Shown: positions 9,631 through 17,954 of the stretch, piece by piece
Position numbering within the stretch: position 1 is the first letter of the stretch
How the letters are laid out: every line of letters begins with the position of its first letter
Assembly: GCA_003280655.1 (NCBI GenBank)
Contig: QCEK01000007.1
Location: 27,421 to 91,420, forward strand
From: Prochlorococcus sp. AG-355-O17
GTDB taxonomy: Bacteria > Cyanobacteriota > Cyanobacteriia > PCC-6307 > Cyanobiaceae
DNA length: 64,000 nucleotides
Reading direction: 5' to 3'
Program-made: the position numbers and the translations under genes
Notes under the pieces: model-generated
Databases searched by the model: none
The model's input: only the letters and a program-made list of their open reading frames with translations
What the model was told of the DNA's origin: nothing

Positions 9631-9843
9631 ACGTATTTAAATTATCTCATTAAATTCTTTTTTGTGGAAGGGCTAAATGGAATGTTGCTTAACTGTCACA
9701 TGTGCCAGTTTTTCATTTCTTGACATAAAGAAATATCCTAATTCAAAGAAAAGGGAATTTACTTATTAGAGATTAATGTGTGAAGAGTTTCTAATTTGTA
9801 AAACTTACTGGGGAAAGATATAAAGTATCTACAATATTGATTA
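9631..9843. other. Spacer without recognised gene
   Basis: AT-rich spacer between the Yfr2-type RNA and the next small gene. It must hold the Yfr2 promoter near 9635-9665 (minus strand), but no clear hexamers stand out. No ORF longer than about 25 codons with recognisable sequence was seen. Confidence 0.5.
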
Positions 9844-10026
9844 CTAATTCTTTTCCCAAAATAGATAAAGATTTGAAAACTGGTTTTTAGTATCTACTAT
9901 TGCGGTACTTGTTGATATCAACTTCCATCCTGCAGGATTACGTTTTTTCATTATTGCTGCAATTTCGTTTTCTTGTCTTTGAGTATTTGCATTTCCAACT
10001 GCGTAATATATATATATCAAGATCAT
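9844..10026 (-). CDS. Small conserved-looking protein, possibly 5'-frameshifted at a TA repeat
   Basis: The 60-aa product has a compact composition, NANTQRQENEIAAIMKKRNPAGWKL and a C-terminal LYLFWEKN, resembling the GW-centred DUF4177-like small proteins. The ATG used (10026) puts a strange MILIYIYYAVG in front. Another ATG at 10042 begins MAKVENDLDIYI in a different frame and meets this one exactly at an alternating TA tract (10006-10016). One additional TA would fuse them into MAKVENDLDIYIYYAVGN. The body looks genuine; the start is uncertain. Confidence 0.55.
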   Translation of the reverse strand: MILIYIYYAVGNANTQRQENEIAAIMKKRNPAGWKLISTSTAIVDTKNQFSNLYLFWEKN

Positions 10027-10134
10027 TTTCTACTTTTGCCATTTTTAAGGTGATGCTTTATTCAGAGTTAATATTACTCAATCTTTCATCGTTACTGGGT
10101 AAGATTCGATAGGCTGGTTGTAAATAAGTCTTAT

Positions 10135-10221
10135 ATGGTATTACCTTCACCCCAAATTGCGATAGGACTACTGCTTATAAGTATTGGAATAGTAGTTACT
10201 TTCGATATCAAAATTGATTAG
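10135..10221 (+). CDS. Small single-helix membrane peptide
   Basis: A 28-codon ORF begins at the ATG at 10135 (MVLPSPQIAIGLLLISIGIV) and ends FDIKID-stop. It encodes one hydrophobic helix of about 17 residues with a short polar tail, the shape of many picocyanobacterial thylakoid or plasma-membrane micro-proteins. I do not recognise it. No Shine-Dalgarno is evident. It could be chance, but the composition is unlike random AT-rich sequence. Confidence 0.4.
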   Translation: MVLPSPQIAIGLLLISIGIVVTFDIKID

Positions 10222-10299
10222 TTTAGAAGTAAATAATAAAAAAAAGTTGGATATTTGGGTAAATATCTACTTAATTCAATCAATAAAGAATTATCTTAT

Positions 10300-10902
10300 T
10301 TAGATCAAGAATAAAAAACACCCTGCAATAAATCCACTTAAATGACCTAACAAACTTACCCCTGGCAAAAATGAGAAAATCAAACCTATAAGGCATATTG
10401 TCTTTGACATTTTTTGCACTTCGTAATTAGATTTTAAACCAATTTTTTTGCCTAAAAAGTTACTCTTTCCATAAAAAGACGTTAACAGTAAGAATCCAAA
10501 TAAAGCATAGATTATTCCACTAAATCCTAAAGCGGCATAATTCGGATAAATATTAAAAAACGATAAGATCTTTTCGTAAAACCAGATAATAAAAAAATTC
10601 AAAAAAGAACAAATTAAAATAAATTTCACATAAAAATATCTGCTTTCTATTCCAAGTCTCATCAAAAAATATCTAGTAATGATTATTCCACCAATATTTG
10701 ATAATAAATGATTTAAATCTGCATGAATTAGGATTGAGGTGAAAATCCTATAAGGTTGATCACTAATTAATTTTGGTACAAAGTAAAAATATTCTTTATC
10801 AATAACTCCAATTAAATCTGTAAGTATAAAAACTGAAATTAAAAGAGATGCGCTTAGGATGTATTGCCAATCATATTTAGATATTGAATTATTAATTGCC
10901 AT
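10300..10902 (-). CDS. Rhomboid family intramembrane serine protease
   Basis: This 200-residue polytopic membrane protein carries the rhomboid catalytic serine in GFSGIIYALFG and the catalytic histidine in LLGHLSGFIAG, plus the conserved HADLNHLLSN segment in the helix before. About six hydrophobic segments give the minimal bacterial rhomboid core. It is expected to cleave membrane-anchored substrates within the bilayer; its substrate is not predictable. It stands alone on the minus strand. Confidence 0.9.
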   Translation of the reverse strand: MAINNSISKYDWQYILSASLLISVFILTDLIGVIDKEYFYFVPKLISDQPYRIFTSILIHADLNHLLSNIGGIIITRYFLMRLGIESRYFYVKFILICSFLNFFIIWFYEKILSFFNIYPNYAALGFSGIIYALFGFLLLTSFYGKSNFLGKKIGLKSNYEVQKMSKTICLIGLIFSFLPGVSLLGHLSGFIAGCFLFLI

Positions 10903-10994
10903 ATTTTCTTTAGTTTTATACTAAAAGAATATCTGCTTACTTATAGAAGTACATAACCTCAAAAGTTTTTTAATGTCTTGAATTTATATTACCT

Positions 10995-11153
10995 TTAGTA
11001 AACTTTGCAATGAGAACTTGTTGGGTGATCTATGCACTCTTTCTCCCAATAATCTTGTCTTGAATCTTTTGGCAGTTGATAATTAAAATCATGCATTCTC
11101 CAAATATCTGAAGTCGCATTTCTAAGGGCAGTGAATGGAGTGGTGAGTCTCAT
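10995..11153 (-). CDS. Small protein with CP12-tail-like C-terminus
   Basis: This 52-aa ORF begins MRLTTPFTALRNATSDIW and ends WEKECIDHPTSSHCKVY. The start is supported by an AGGAGG Shine-Dalgarno (11158-11163) four bases before the ATG at 11153. The final C-x8-C segment with a preceding acidic helix resembles the C-terminal disulfide hairpin of CP12, the redox-controlled GAPDH/PRK linker of the Calvin cycle. The rest of CP12 is absent, so a CP12 function is only a suggestion. Proteins of this style recur as unnamed small genes in Prochlorococcus. Confidence 0.72.
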   Translation of the reverse strand: MRLTTPFTALRNATSDIWRMHDFNYQLPKDSRQDYWEKECIDHPTSSHCKVY

Positions 11154-11210
11154 AAAACCTCCTATATCTCTACTCCTTAATTATCCTCTTATTCATATGA
11201 AATTAATAGA

Positions 11211-11230
11211 GTATTAATACCCGAGTATTA
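11211..11230. promoter_or_regulatory. Palindromic site GTATTAATAC next to an inverted GTATTA
   Basis: GTATTAATAC (11211-11220) is a perfect 10-bp palindrome and is followed by CCGA and GTATTA, so TAATAC-CCGA-GTATTA is also an inverted repeat. It lies 58 bp upstream of the 52-aa gene on the minus strand and at the head of a possible plus-strand transcript. It could be an operator or a -10 region; no binding protein is known to me. Confidence 0.3.
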
Positions 11231-11339
11231 GTGCTTTGCGGTTGTCGCTACTATCTTTTCTAATTAAGTAGGAGTAGAAATAATTCAGGAGTCAAAAGCA
11301 CTTCATCGACTTTGTGGACAGCAAGGTGCATAAGACTCG

Positions 11340-11370
11340 AAGAGGGCAAATAAATGCCCTCTTATTTTAT
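11340..11370 (+). terminator. Terminator-like hairpin with no annotated upstream plus-strand gene
   Basis: A 9-bp perfect stem AAGAGGGCA / TGCCCTCTT (11340-11348 and 11355-11363) with a 6-nt loop is followed by ATTTTATTATT. The T-rich side is on the plus strand, yet the nearest genes on both sides are on the minus strand. This implies a short plus-strand transcript ending here (about 11225-11370). Confidence 0.55.
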
Positions 11371-11400
11371 TATTGGGACTTCCAGAAACGATAAATTAAC

Positions 11401-11484
11401 GGAGAGGGTGGGATTCGAACCCACGAATAGTTACCTATTAAACGATTTCGAGTCGTTCGCTTTCGACCACTCAGCCACCTCTCC
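11401..11484 (-). tRNA. tRNA-Ser (anticodon CGA)
   Basis: On the minus strand an 84-nt cloverleaf has the acceptor arm GGAGAGG / CCTCTCC, the D-arm start TGGCTGAG, an anticodon stem AACGA / TCGTT with loop CTCGAAA (anticodon CGA, reading UCG), a long variable arm AATAG-GTAA-CTATT typical of class II tRNA-Ser, and a T-arm with GGTTCGAATCC. CCA is not encoded. Confidence 0.96.
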
Positions 11485-11538
11485 CATATTTAAAATATAA
11501 ATTAAAAAATTTATACTAAAAATATATTTAGATTTTTG

Positions 11539-12567
11539 TTAATTCCAACCAGTTTCTTTCATTATTTCTATTGCCTTACTATTGAATTTGCCAATTTCTT
11601 TTATAGTCACATTATCTGGAGTGAAATCTCCAAATTTACTAACAATTCTATTTTGACTTGATTCCTTTAAAGGGTGCTCATAAGTTTTATTAGCTAAACC
11701 TTGACTACCTTCACTAGAAGCTAAATATTCAAGAAGTTTAATAGCCTCATTCTTGTTTTCTGCATATTTATATACGCCCCCAGCAGTTATATTTACATGC
11801 GCAGGATTGGGTATTATTAATTTTATTTTTTCTGCTAAAGAAGCATCTCTTGGGCCTTTAACTCCATCAAGCATCCTTGCGACATAATAATGATTAACGA
11901 TTCCAATACCGCACGTTCCCTGCCCTACAGCTCTTATTAATGAAGAATCTCCAGAAAAATAGGGAGTGGAGACATTTGATATCAAACCCTTGAGCCAAAT
12001 TTTTGTTTGGCCAACGCCTTTCTTTGCTATTTGATTAGAAACCAAAGATTGATTATAAGGACTTTTTCTATTTCTTAGACATACTTTTCCTTTAAAAGAA
12101 GGATTGGTTAGATCCTCAAAATTTTTGATTTTTGTAATATCCACAATATCCGGATTTGTGATGATTACCCTTAATCGCCTAGTAAGGCCAAACCATTTAT
12201 TTCTAGGATCTCTTAAATTATTTGGAACACTATTTTCTAGAATATTTGAATTAATTTTTTGAAATAAATTTGCCTTTGATGCATTTTCAATTCTTGCTGC
12301 ATCAACAAGAATTACTAAATCAGCCTGAGAATTTTTACCCTCTCTTTTTAAGCGCTCAATTATAGCTTTTCCATCTGTTTCTATATATCTAACTTTGATG
12401 CCAGTTTGTTCTTGAAATTTTTGATAAACCTCTTTATCTGTATTGTAATGTCTACCAGAAAATAACCTAACCTCTTTCTCTGCAGAATTTACAGGTTGAT
12501 TATTTAGAAGTAGCGATAATGTCACTGAAGTAAAAAATAGCTTTTTTAAATAATTCTTTAATTTCAT
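11539..12567 (-). CDS. futA: Ferric iron ABC transporter substrate-binding protein (FutA/IdiA)
   Basis: This 342-aa periplasmic binding protein has an N-terminal signal peptide (about residues 1-28, cleaved after NSA). The mature start EVRLFSGRHYNTD and the later NHYYVARML segment supply the His/Tyr residues that coordinate Fe(III) in FutA/IdiA. The length fits the family. It delivers ferric iron to FutB/FutC, which are not in the window. In marine picocyanobacteria it is an iron-limitation marker, and a flavodoxin gene lies about 4 kb away. It could be called idiA equally well. Confidence 0.92.
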   Translation of the reverse strand: MKLKNYLKKLFFTSVTLSLLLNNQPVNSAEKEVRLFSGRHYNTDKEVYQKFQEQTGIKVRYIETDGKAIIERLKREGKNSQADLVILVDAARIENASKANLFQKINSNILENSVPNNLRDPRNKWFGLTRRLRVIITNPDIVDITKIKNFEDLTNPSFKGKVCLRNRKSPYNQSLVSNQIAKKGVGQTKIWLKGLISNVSTPYFSGDSSLIRAVGQGTCGIGIVNHYYVARMLDGVKGPRDASLAEKIKLIIPNPAHVNITAGGVYKYAENKNEAIKLLEYLASSEGSQGLANKTYEHPLKESSQNRIVSKFGDFTPDNVTIKEIGKFNSKAIEIMKETGWN

Positions 12568-12699
12568 TTATTAAAATTGTTATTTTTGTTACCTTACAAC
12601 AAAAATTTGGTAGAAATAATCCAAAAATAAAAAATCACTTTGTCATGTATATTTCTTTACCTTAGGAAATAACATTCTGATACTTTCGAGATATAAATC

Positions 12700-13566
12700 T
12701 TACTTTACTAAGGGAAAGCCCATGCGTTCCCTCTCTAGTATCCATGAAGAAGCGACTTCTCTAGCTAACTTTCTGATTTTTTCTATATACTGGGCACGAT
12801 CAGTTACTGATATTACGCCTCTAGCATCAAGCAAATTAAAGCTATGACTACACTTTAAAACATAATCAAGCGCGGGGTAAGTTAGCTTCTTTTCAATTAA
12901 TGAATTTGCTTCATCTTGATATATCTCAAATAATTTTCTGAGATTTTCAGGATTTGATTCAGAGAAATTATATGAACATTGACCTTTTTCAAATTGAAGC
13001 CAAATATCGCTGTATTTCAGATCTTTATTCCAATTTAAGTCCCAGATACTTTCTTTATCCTGCAAAAACATTGCAATTCTCTCTAAACCGTATGTAATTT
13101 CAATTGGTATTGGTTGACAATCAACTCCCCCGCATTGTTGAAAATAAGTGAATTGAGTAACTTCCATTCCGTCTAGCCATACTTCCCAACCTACGCCCCA
13201 AGCTCCAAGAGTTGGCGACTCCCAATTATCTTCTACAAACCTTATGTCATGATTTTTAGCCTCTATTCCAAGAGATTCCAGAGATTTCAAATATTTTTCT
13301 TGGATCCCATCTGGGGAAGGCTTAATTATTACTTGATATTGAAAATAATGTTGTGCACGATTAGGGTTATCACCAAATCTTCCGTCTGTGGGTCTTCTAC
13401 ATGGCTCAGCATATGCAACAGACCAAGGTTCGGGTCCAATTGCCCTCAAAAAAGTATGAGGACTCATTGTACCAGCACCCTTTTCAGTATCATATGGCTG
13501 CATAATTAAACAACCCTCTTTGGACCAAAAATTATTTAAATTTTGAATTATATCCTGAAAAAACAT
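12700..13566 (-). CDS. glyQ: Glycyl-tRNA synthetase alpha subunit
   Basis: At 288 aa this is the normal-length alpha chain of the bacterial alpha2-beta2 glycyl-tRNA synthetase. Motifs include [42 protein letters not shown] and [12 protein letters not shown], the class II catalytic core. The start is the ATG at 13566; a TTG directly before it is less likely. The beta subunit (glyS) is not adjacent, as is usual in cyanobacteria. Confidence 0.96.
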   Translation of the reverse strand: MFFQDIIQNLNNFWSKEGCLIMQPYDTEKGAGTMSPHTFLRAIGPEPWSVAYAEPCRRPTDGRFGDNPNRAQHYFQYQVIIKPSPDGIQEKYLKSLESLGIEAKNHDIRFVEDNWESPTLGAWGVGWEVWLDGMEVTQFTYFQQCGGVDCQPIPIEITYGLERIAMFLQDKESIWDLNWNKDLKYSDIWLQFEKGQCSYNFSESNPENLRKLFEIYQDEANSLIEKKLTYPALDYVLKCSHSFNLLDARGVISVTDRAQYIEKIRKLAREVASSWILERERMGFPLVK

Positions 13567-13721
13567 CAAATTTTAAGAAGTTTAGAATTTAGATCAATGC
13601 CATTAAACATAATAACAAAACTTAAAACAAAAAATATTTTTAACTCTAATTTCTGAGAAGCATTATCTGGTATTTGGATAGCATAAAACTTAATCCAATA
13701 TAAACATAAATTAGAAATTAA

Positions 13722-14108
13722 TCATGAAAAAAAATCTAATGGCAAAGGTCCAAAAGTATTAGATTCTTCTGCATCTTCATCATATTGGCAAGTTATTAAA
13801 ATTCCTTCTCCCAGACCATTCTCAGATCTAACAAAAACATTACCAGTTTTTTGGTTGCCTTTTAAAAAAACATATCCATCAGCATGAAGCGAATCTAAAT
13901 TACCAAATTTTATTGAGGAATATTTATTAGAAATTGATTTCAGTGCTTCAATAGCTTTGGTATCAGAAGCTGCCATTATTCCTATTGTTATCCAATCGGC
14001 ATTATAAATATTAGTTTCTAATTCTATTAATAGTTTTTTTTCTTGACTACTGCTTAAATGAGGAGCAGTTCTAAGACTGTTTAAATCAGCTAATTTATTT
14101 ATTTCCAT
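13722..14108 (-). CDS. DUF1824 family protein
   Basis: This 128-aa soluble protein matches the cyanobacterial DUF1824 pattern: LRTAPHLS near the N-terminus, NADWITIGIMAAS near residue 45, then ALKSI, LKGNQKTGNVFVR and an acidic C-terminal QYDEDAEESNTFGPLPLDFF. No biochemical role is known to me. It lies 27 bp downstream of the MIF-like gene on the same strand, so it may be in a small operon with it. Confidence 0.8.
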   Translation of the reverse strand: MEINKLADLNSLRTAPHLSSSQEKKLLIELETNIYNADWITIGIMAASDTKAIEALKSISNKYSSIKFGNLDSLHADGYVFLKGNQKTGNVFVRSENGLGEGILITCQYDEDAEESNTFGPLPLDFFS

Positions 14109-14135
14109 TAAATTAGTACCTAAAATAATAAATTA

Positions 14136-14468
14136 TTAACCAAAGGTTCTTCCATTCCAAGCCCATAATGAAGCGGGCACATCCTCGAAAGAAATATAAA
14201 TTTTATCTATTGGAATTCCAATTTTTTCATAAACAAAATTAGATATTTGCTTTGCCATCTCTGAAGGATTTAAAGAGCCTATCGACTTAATTTCTAAAAA
14301 ACAACAAGGTCTTTCATCATCAAAATACATTTCTAAATTATCATCTAACTTAGCCATAACAAATCTTTTTGATTTATTTGTTAAAGACGCGACTAATATT
14401 GAAATTTCTTCAAGTAATTTCTTCTTATCCTCTATTTTTGCTGAAGTAGAAACATTAATATAAGGCAT
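14136..14468 (-). CDS. Macrophage migration inhibitory factor (MIF) homologue, tautomerase superfamily
   Basis: This 110-residue protein has Pro directly after the initiator Met (MPYINVSTS), the catalytic proline of the MIF/D-dopachrome tautomerase superfamily. The conserved segments SEMAKQISNFVYEKIGIP and KIYISFEDVPASLWAWNGRTFG match eukaryotic-type MIF. A Prochlorococcus MIF homologue with tautomerase activity is known. The physiological substrate is unknown. It lies between a small basic protein gene upstream and a DUF1824 gene downstream on the same strand. Confidence 0.92.
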   Translation of the reverse strand: MPYINVSTSAKIEDKKKLLEEISILVASLTNKSKRFVMAKLDDNLEMYFDDERPCCFLEIKSIGSLNPSEMAKQISNFVYEKIGIPIDKIYISFEDVPASLWAWNGRTFG

Positions 14469-14470
14469 AT

Positions 14471-14641
14471 TTATGCAGCTAAATTATCTTTTTGAAAATC
14501 ATTTTGTAGATTAAAAGTTTTATTTTTTAAAACTTTTTTTGATGAAAGATATGCCATATCGTATTGACTTATTCCGTTTTTATAGGGATTGAAAAGGGCA
14601 TTTTTAGATCTACTTTTTTTGCTCCTTTTGAATTCAATCAT
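14471..14641 (-). CDS. Small basic protein of unknown function
   Basis: This 56-aa ORF starts MIEFKRSKKSRSKNALFNPY and ends DFQKDNLAA. It is very basic in the first 15 residues and has a central QYDMAYLSSKKVL segment. A stop 2 bp before the MIF gene and the same strand suggest an operon. I do not recognise the family; the composition and tight spacing argue that it is real. Confidence 0.6.
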   Translation of the reverse strand: MIEFKRSKKSRSKNALFNPYKNGISQYDMAYLSSKKVLKNKTFNLQNDFQKDNLAA

Positions 14642-14793
14642 TTTTACAAAATTATTAATTATTAATTTAACTTTTTTTTAATAGATGTCTAGCTTTTTTA
14701 AAAATCTTTAATTAATTAAATGCAAAATATATTTCTGAATCACAATATGAATAACTATTTATTAAATTTGAATTAGATCACTTAATAATCGTT

Positions 14794-15432
14794 TTGGAAG
14801 TTCTAAATAATTATCAAAGAAAAAAACTTGATGAGAGCAATGATGAAGAATTTTATTCTGACCCAAAATTTGTTTATCATTTAGATGCGAACTTCAGGCA
14901 ATATCTATCAAATGTTTATAAAAAAGAAATTTCAGACAATTCAACTGTCCTAGATTTAATGTCCAGCTGGGATAGTTACTTACCTCAAGAGAAAAAATAT
15001 AAAAAAGTTATTGGGCATGGATTAAACAAACAAGAACTTGAGAAAAATAAAATTTTTGATATTTATTGGATACAAAATTTCAATTTAAATCAAGAAATTC
15101 CTTTAGGTAATGAAAGTGTTGATTTCTGTTTAATGGTCGCAGCTTGGCAATATTTACAATACCCAGAAAATTTATCTAGAGAAATCGTAAGAATTTTGAG
15201 TAATGATGGCAAGTTTATAATATCTTTTTCAAATAGAGCATTTTGGCATAAGGCTCCCAACATTTGGACTTCATCCACTGAAGAAGAGAGAATTAAATAT
15301 GTAAGAAAAGTCTTAATATCAAACGGATTTAATGAGCCAAGAATAATTAAAAAGTTTAATGAACCAGTCCAAAATATCTTCAATTTTTTTAGTAAAGACC
15401 CATTTTATTGCTTGATTGCAAGTAAAAAGTAA
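14794..15432 (+). CDS. SAM-dependent methyltransferase-like protein
   Basis: This 212-aa protein has a class I methyltransferase fold: a motif-I-like TVLDLMSSWDSYLP near residue 53, the post-core LGNESVDFCLMVAAWQYLQYPE (acidic/aromatic region), and LSNDGKFIISFSNRAFW near 145. Gly residues of motif I are replaced (LMSSW for the usual GxGxG), as in a cyanobacterial subgroup. The start is TTG at 14794; no better ATG lies upstream. The substrate is unknown. Confidence 0.75.
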   Translation: MEVLNNYQRKKLDESNDEEFYSDPKFVYHLDANFRQYLSNVYKKEISDNSTVLDLMSSWDSYLPQEKKYKKVIGHGLNKQELEKNKIFDIYWIQNFNLNQEIPLGNESVDFCLMVAAWQYLQYPENLSREIVRILSNDGKFIISFSNRAFWHKAPNIWTSSTEEERIKYVRKVLISNGFNEPRIIKKFNEPVQNIFNFFSKDPFYCLIASKK

Positions 15433-15528
15433 ATAATACCTTTACTGCATTTCAGATAAAGCTTTGAACAAAGATCTATAGCCATACTTTTAAATTTTTA
15501 CTAATATTGGATAGATAATATTAAAAAT

Positions 15529-15774
15529 ATGGGCTCTAAAAGAGAAAAATATCCTGAAAAATGCCCTTGGGATCTAGGACCTAATCAACACTTAGCTAAA
15601 GAAGAAAACTGGACTTTAAGATTAGGTGAAGCAAACGTGTGTTTTAGCAAAAACAAATTAGACAATAATTATTTTCATGTAATTAGTAATGAAAATGAAG
15701 AACAAATTTTAGCCTTCAGAGCAAGACTTCTTTATCAAAAACTACTTGATAAAGGATTTAGATTGGTTGAATAA
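15529..15774 (+). CDS. Conserved hypothetical protein (81 aa)
   Basis: This small soluble protein has an N-terminal YPEKCPWDLGPNQHLAKEENWTLRLGE block and a C-terminal helix AFRARLLYQKLLDKGFRLVE. It looks like one of the conserved unnamed small proteins of marine picocyanobacteria. No domain is recognised. It starts at an ATG and is convergent with the DUF3386 gene, 5 bp away. Confidence 0.65.
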   Translation: MGSKREKYPEKCPWDLGPNQHLAKEENWTLRLGEANVCFSKNKLDNNYFHVISNENEEQILAFRARLLYQKLLDKGFRLVE

Positions 15775-15779
15775 AAAAC

Positions 15780-16433
15780 TTATTTCAATAAACTTAAATC
15801 CTCGAAAACAAACTTTTGTATTTCTTCTTCTTGATTTTGGTTTAAATATTTTATTGATCTCGAATTTAAAATCCAATAATCTTTTTTACCTATATTTATA
15901 AATTCATCTTTGTATTCAATTTTTTGAGAATTTGATTCTAGGGTTTTTGGATTAATTTGTTGACTAGTATATTTCTTACTAAGAAAACCAACTCCAGTAT
16001 CAAAAAATTCCTCAACAAAAATCTCAATAATTGTTCCATGAATTTTTCTATAAACCATATTAATACAATCATCTTTAACCCTATACTTATCTCCTTCATT
16101 TCTCCCAGAAACATTCATTTCAATCCCATTTTCAGAACTTTTAAGTAAATTAAAATTATTTTCTGAATGAACTGAATTAAATTCTCTTTTTACCCTGTGA
16201 ATACACACTTCAAACAATTGAGAAGCAATACTTTTCTTTATGTTTTCTTCATCTATATTTTTAATCTCAGGTTTAAAGTCTTCACCTAATAAGAACTCAC
16301 CCTCATAAGAATTATCTTCAAATAAATAAGTACACTTGCCTTTATAGCCTTTGAAATCAGTATTCCATGTATATCTTTTTTCATAAGCATTTTTAAAAAT
16401 ATCTTTGCAACTCTGTTCTTTTAAATTTTTCAT
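15780..16433 (-). CDS. DUF3386 family protein
   Basis: This 217-aa soluble protein has the N-terminal AYEKRYTWNTDFKGYKGKCTY block and the later YRKIHGTIIEIFVEEFFDTGVGFLSKKYTSQ, features of the cyanobacterial DUF3386 family. The predicted fold is beta-rich with no membrane segment. Function is unknown. It stands alone between convergent and divergent neighbours. Confidence 0.75.
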   Translation of the reverse strand: MKNLKEQSCKDIFKNAYEKRYTWNTDFKGYKGKCTYLFEDNSYEGEFLLGEDFKPEIKNIDEENIKKSIASQLFEVCIHRVKREFNSVHSENNFNLLKSSENGIEMNVSGRNEGDKYRVKDDCINMVYRKIHGTIIEIFVEEFFDTGVGFLSKKYTSQQINPKTLESNSQKIEYKDEFINIGKKDYWILNSRSIKYLNQNQEEEIQKFVFEDLSLLK

Positions 16434-16537
16434 TATTTTTAAGATTTACAAGCAATCATACAAAAAGGCATCTCTAATTGGGATAGAAAGTTTTAATTTA
16501 TTAAATTGACTATTTTTTTAGGTTTTTTGTCAAAAAT

Positions 16538-17062
16538 TTAAGCCAAAGAGGGGATTTCACCTTTAAGCTGAGAAGCCCATGCCTCAAGACGCGAATCGGT
16601 CAAATCAGATTCACTATCCTCATCAAGAGGTAATCCACAAAAGCTTTCCCCTATAACACTTTTAGATTCATCAAATGTATAAGAAGATTTATCTACGTAA
16701 CCGACCATTTCAGCGCCTGCTTTTGTGAAGTAGCTATGAAGTTCTTCCATTGCATCACAATAATTTTCAGTATAGGTAGAAGAATCTCCTAAACCAAAAA
16801 TTGCTACTTTTTTTCCTGATAAATTTAGTTTGCCTATATCTTCTAATATTGAATCCCACGAAGTTCCAGATCTCTCCTCGTCCGCTCCAGTATTCCAAGT
16901 TGGCAGGCCACAAATAATACCTTCAAGATTTTCAAATTCTGAAAGATCATCAACATCTGATACATCTTTTGGTGATTCTGCTGAAGGAATAAAGTTGTGA
17001 AGACGATCTGCGACATCTTCAGTTTTTCCAGTTGTAGTTGCGTAATAAATTCCTACTGTCAT
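16538..17062 (-). CDS. isiB: Flavodoxin (long-chain)
   Basis: This 174-residue protein has the FMN-phosphate loop near the N-terminus (YYATTTGKTEDVA), the isoalloxazine-binding loops PTWNTGADEERSGTSWD and GLGDSSTYTENYCDAM, and the extra loop of long-chain flavodoxins. It is a one-electron carrier that replaces ferredoxin under iron limitation. It is about 4 kb from futA, so two iron-economy genes share the region but not an operon. Confidence 0.93.
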   Translation of the reverse strand: MTVGIYYATTTGKTEDVADRLHNFIPSAESPKDVSDVDDLSEFENLEGIICGLPTWNTGADEERSGTSWDSILEDIGKLNLSGKKVAIFGLGDSSTYTENYCDAMEELHSYFTKAGAEMVGYVDKSSYTFDESKSVIGESFCGLPLDEDSESDLTDSRLEAWASQLKGEIPSLA

Positions 17063-17200
17063 AAATTTAAATTGTTTTCTTTAAAATAATAGAAACAAAC
17101 AAACGAAAAATTTCTCCAAAAAAGACTTTTCAAGTTAAATTTTATACTAATAAAGGTAAGAAAAAGCTTTTAAAAATAATCTACTCAAAAATCTTTAAGC

Positions 17201-17938
17201 ATGAATAGTAAAACTTCTGATAACAATCTAAATAAAATCATTGATGAATACAAATTTAATGGGCAGAAAAAGTTCAAATTAATTATTTTATTTGGTTTAT
17301 TAGGAGATTTTGATAGCTTTGAATATGCAATAAATTTGAAAAATTACATCAATAAGAATCAAGATAAAAATTTAGATATTTTTGCAATTGCTATTGGGAA
17401 CCAAAGTGGGAAAGATAAATTCTGTAAATTTACTGGCTTTAACAAAGAAAATTTAATAGTAGTTTCTGATAATCAAATCCATAATAATCTAAAAGTCTCA
17501 AGAGGATTAGATATTGGTTTAGGCGGTTGGATCAATATGCTTTTGATGTTATCAGGGATAAATTCCTTTAAAACTATTAAAGAAGTTATTAGAGGTTATA
17601 CTGGCGACCGAAAAGCAAAGCAAATTTATTCAGAAGTTGACAAAATTGATGTATTAAAATTTCTAAAATTTTCAGGTAATTCTTTTAAAAAGGTTTTCGG
17701 GGATGGTTATTTGAGACCATTTGAATTGGCAACATTTAGATTAAATAATATGAATGAAATAATTCAAAATTGGAGTGATTATATTCTTAATGAAGAATAC
17801 CTTCCTCAAAGAGGGGCTTCTTTTCTATTGAATAATAAAAATCAAATTATTTATAAATTTTTTTCAAAAGATGTGCTTGGATATTCATCAAACATGCGGG
17901 AGCCATTAGAATTTTTGACTTCTTTAATTAAAGAATAG
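17201..17938 (+). CDS. AhpC/TSA-like (PRXL2-type) protein lacking the peroxidatic cysteine
   Basis: The 245-residue protein has a thioredoxin-like core: LIILFGLLGDFDSFEYAINL near residue 30, LDIFAIAIGNQSGKDKFCKFTGF, and a C-terminal LPQRGASFLLNNKNQIIYKFFSKDVLGYSS typical of the AhpC/TSA_2 family in cyanobacteria. The position where peroxiredoxins carry the catalytic Cys has Leu-Leu-Gly-Asp instead. A redox role is therefore doubtful and a binding or structural role is possible. It ends 16 bp before the SemiSWEET gene. Confidence 0.7.
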   Translation: MNSKTSDNNLNKIIDEYKFNGQKKFKLIILFGLLGDFDSFEYAINLKNYINKNQDKNLDIFAIAIGNQSGKDKFCKFTGFNKENLIVVSDNQIHNNLKVSRGLDIGLGGWINMLLMLSGINSFKTIKEVIRGYTGDRKAKQIYSEVDKIDVLKFLKFSGNSFKKVFGDGYLRPFELATFRLNNMNEIIQNWSDYILNEEYLPQRGASFLLNNKNQIIYKFFSKDVLGYSSNMREPLEFLTSLIKE

Positions 17939-17954
17939 TTTTTAAAGTATTTTT

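Noticed and set aside
9621..9634. ACTCCTTCACAC resembling the Yfr1 core motif
   Set aside because: It has an extra T, lacks the Yfr1 flanking stem-loops and lies at the start of the minus-strand Yfr2-type RNA.
11260..11331. 23-codon minus-strand ORF MHLAVHKVDEVLL
   Set aside because: Lies opposite the possible plus-strand transcript with no ribosome-binding site; likely chance.
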